NCBI RefSeq assembly: GCF_007971525.1
Contig: NZ_CP042437.1
Coordinates: forward strand, 6,572,001 to 6,636,000
DNA: 64,000 nt
Direction: 5' to 3'
Source of the DNA: Mucilaginibacter ginsenosidivorax
GTDB lineage: Bacteria > Bacteroidota > Bacteroidia > Sphingobacteriales > Sphingobacteriaceae
Both the position numbers and the translations under genes were made by a program. The notes under the pieces are model-generated. The model was given only the letters and a program-made list of their open reading frames with translations, searched no databases and was not told where the DNA came from. Positions 63,901 through 64,000 of the stretch are shown here, piece by piece. The first letter of the stretch is position 1. Each line of letters opens with the position of its first letter.

Positions 63901-64000
63901 TCGGTGCTTGTGCCTTCAGCAGTTCCGTCAAGCAAAATACTTACTCCCGGGAGGGGCTGGCCATGTTCGTCGGTTACATGGCCAGCTACACTTCTTTTTT
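60963..64000 (-). CDS. susC: SusC/RagA-family TonB-dependent transporter (5' end outside window)
   Basis: Truncated by the window end; about 1012 C-terminal residues are visible and the start is not. The first readable codons continue in frame to position 63998 as SVAGHVTDEHGQPLPG, the carboxypeptidase-regulatory-like domain, so the Leu/TTG at 63935 is not a start. The plug runs from VVVIGYGTRKKANLTG to AANGVILITTKRG, then the barrel ends in LGVNVTF. Whether it has an STN domain cannot be seen. It pairs with the SusD 12 bases downstream. Confidence 0.93.
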   Translation of the reverse strand, partial: KRSVAGHVTDEHGQPLPGVSILLDGTAEGTSTDVNGFYKINVPEANTKLSFSFIGYLKKTVAVTKNWNGDVAMAPDKTSGNLGEVVVIGYGTRKKANLTGAVSTIKGTELEKSPVANVSNTLAGAVPGLIVNTRSGEPGTDDASILIRGKGTLGNTSPLVVIDGVPDRGFNRLDPADIESFTVLKDAAGAIYGARAANGVILITTKRGTAGKTTLSFTSNFSMTQPTRVPKMLNSWEFAQSANEYDDLVGQQHEYTADDIQKYKDGSDPLGHPNTNWWKAVMRNWATQTNNILTLRGGSDKVKYYISGQHLFQNSMYNSGTDYYKNDNGRANIDISATDNFKIGVDVMYRNEYKNGEAPGYDANAIFNQLWAAYPYLVPVYPNGKVGVGIGGGPQNAMVYVLNGGLGYTHNNYDYLQTKTSFSWALPKVTPGLHLDGYFAYDVNSNQYKGFNALPPPAYSYNKTTGNYDEVTSTIPPNLSITNSRTVSRLINLKLGYEHKFKKHGIEAFVAYEQQQQTYTELDAYRTGFLSNNVTELFAGSTVGETNNSVTTQFARQNFISRLSYNYDDRYLLDYNMRYDGSPNFPAGKRFGFFPSLSAAWRISQESFFHSSVIDDLKLRGSWGKTGNDAVNAFQYIQTYGLQAGQISQYLGAGYYFGPNATQVPGFSLGPTPNSNITWEVATSTNLGLDAQLFHSFSVSIDAFHSARNSILVKPSAAIPGYTGLTLPDVNLGKVNSKGLELDLGYSKKLNEDFSFNVNGNLTYAVNKVVYGAEPANVPAYQKVTGYPTDSYLLYQADGIFQNTAELNAYPHPTNTGVGDIRYKDVNGDGVINDLDKVRNTLSNTPQIMYGLTLGGKYKNFDFTIFFQGQAKAQALLMPGGLNMPEEFFTGRWQKEGDNTYPRTFNGPTERTFGSNTYPSTFWLRNDAFLRLKNVEIGYSFSKELLSRIKVKGARIFISGNNLFSIDKFGPSFDPESPSNISSLLNPNSSQNYGRTYPLQRIINLGVNVTF

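Noticed and set aside
63935..63937. TTG as the start of the last SusC gene
   Set aside because: The frame continues upstream in conserved carboxypeptidase-regulatory-like sequence to the window edge, so the gene is truncated rather than starting here.
1..64000. Transposons, phage genes, CRISPR arrays, tRNA or rRNA genes
   Set aside because: None was recognised on either strand; the 39271-40367 gap was read specifically for tRNA-like folds without success.

Overview
The window comes from a Bacteroidota genome, most likely a soil or plant-associated member of the Sphingobacteriaceae (Mucilaginibacter/Pedobacter-like). The reasons are three SusC/SusD pairs, a hybrid two-component system (HTCS) regulator, an ECF-sigma/FecR pair coupled to a SusC with an STN domain, many lipoprotein signals ending in SCKK or GCKK, start codons without clear Shine-Dalgarno sequences, and moderate GC. 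The genus is an inference from style. There are 34 protein genes and no tRNA, rRNA, insertion sequence, phage or CRISPR. Almost everything is polysaccharide-utilisation machinery (PUL).

Region A (1-30741) is a large locus for decorated xylan. Plus-strand genes run from a small secreted protein through GH43, CE1 esterase, GH43, CE1 esterase and GH43-CBM6. A minus-strand HTCS sensor/regulator follows (8581-12717). Divergent from it is a second plus-strand run: GH3, GH97, GH43-CBM6, GH8 exo-oligoxylanase, a double CE1 esterase, a CE6-type acetylesterase, GH10 xylanase, GH95, and a TPR/FG-GAP/ASPIC lipoprotein. Together these could cut the xylan backbone (GH10, GH8, GH3), remove arabinose or xylose (GH43), galactose (GH97, GH95), and acetyl or feruloyl esters (CE1, CE6). 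The mix suggests heavily substituted glucuronoarabinoxylan of the cereal-bran type. No alpha-glucuronidase is present here.

Region B (30893-39270, minus strand) holds SusC, SusD and a 1187-residue FG-GAP/ASPIC lipoprotein, converging on region A. A strong terminator lies between susD and the third gene. About 1.1 kb of non-coding DNA lies upstream of susC.

Region C (40368-52821) begins with a soluble PAS histidine kinase overlapping a single-domain response regulator. Then come a divergent ECF sigma factor and a plus-strand operon: FecR anti-sigma, SusC with STN, SusD, an intact GH18, a GH18-like protein that has lost its catalytic motif, and a GH16, closed by a strong terminator. Chitin, chito-oligosaccharide, N-glycan or fungal-wall glycan is a plausible target.

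Region D (52923-64000, minus strand) is a third PUL, cut by the window end: a partial SusC, SusD, terminator, a GntR-type regulator, a sodium/solute symporter, and two secreted (alpha/alpha)6-barrel-like proteins of unknown substrate.

The most notable items are the degenerate GH18 as a candidate surface glycan-binding protein, the poorly understood FG-GAP/ASPIC pair around a SusCD, the double-CE1 fusion, the uncharacterised symporter/six-hairpin module, and several unexplained operator-like repeats in promoter regions.
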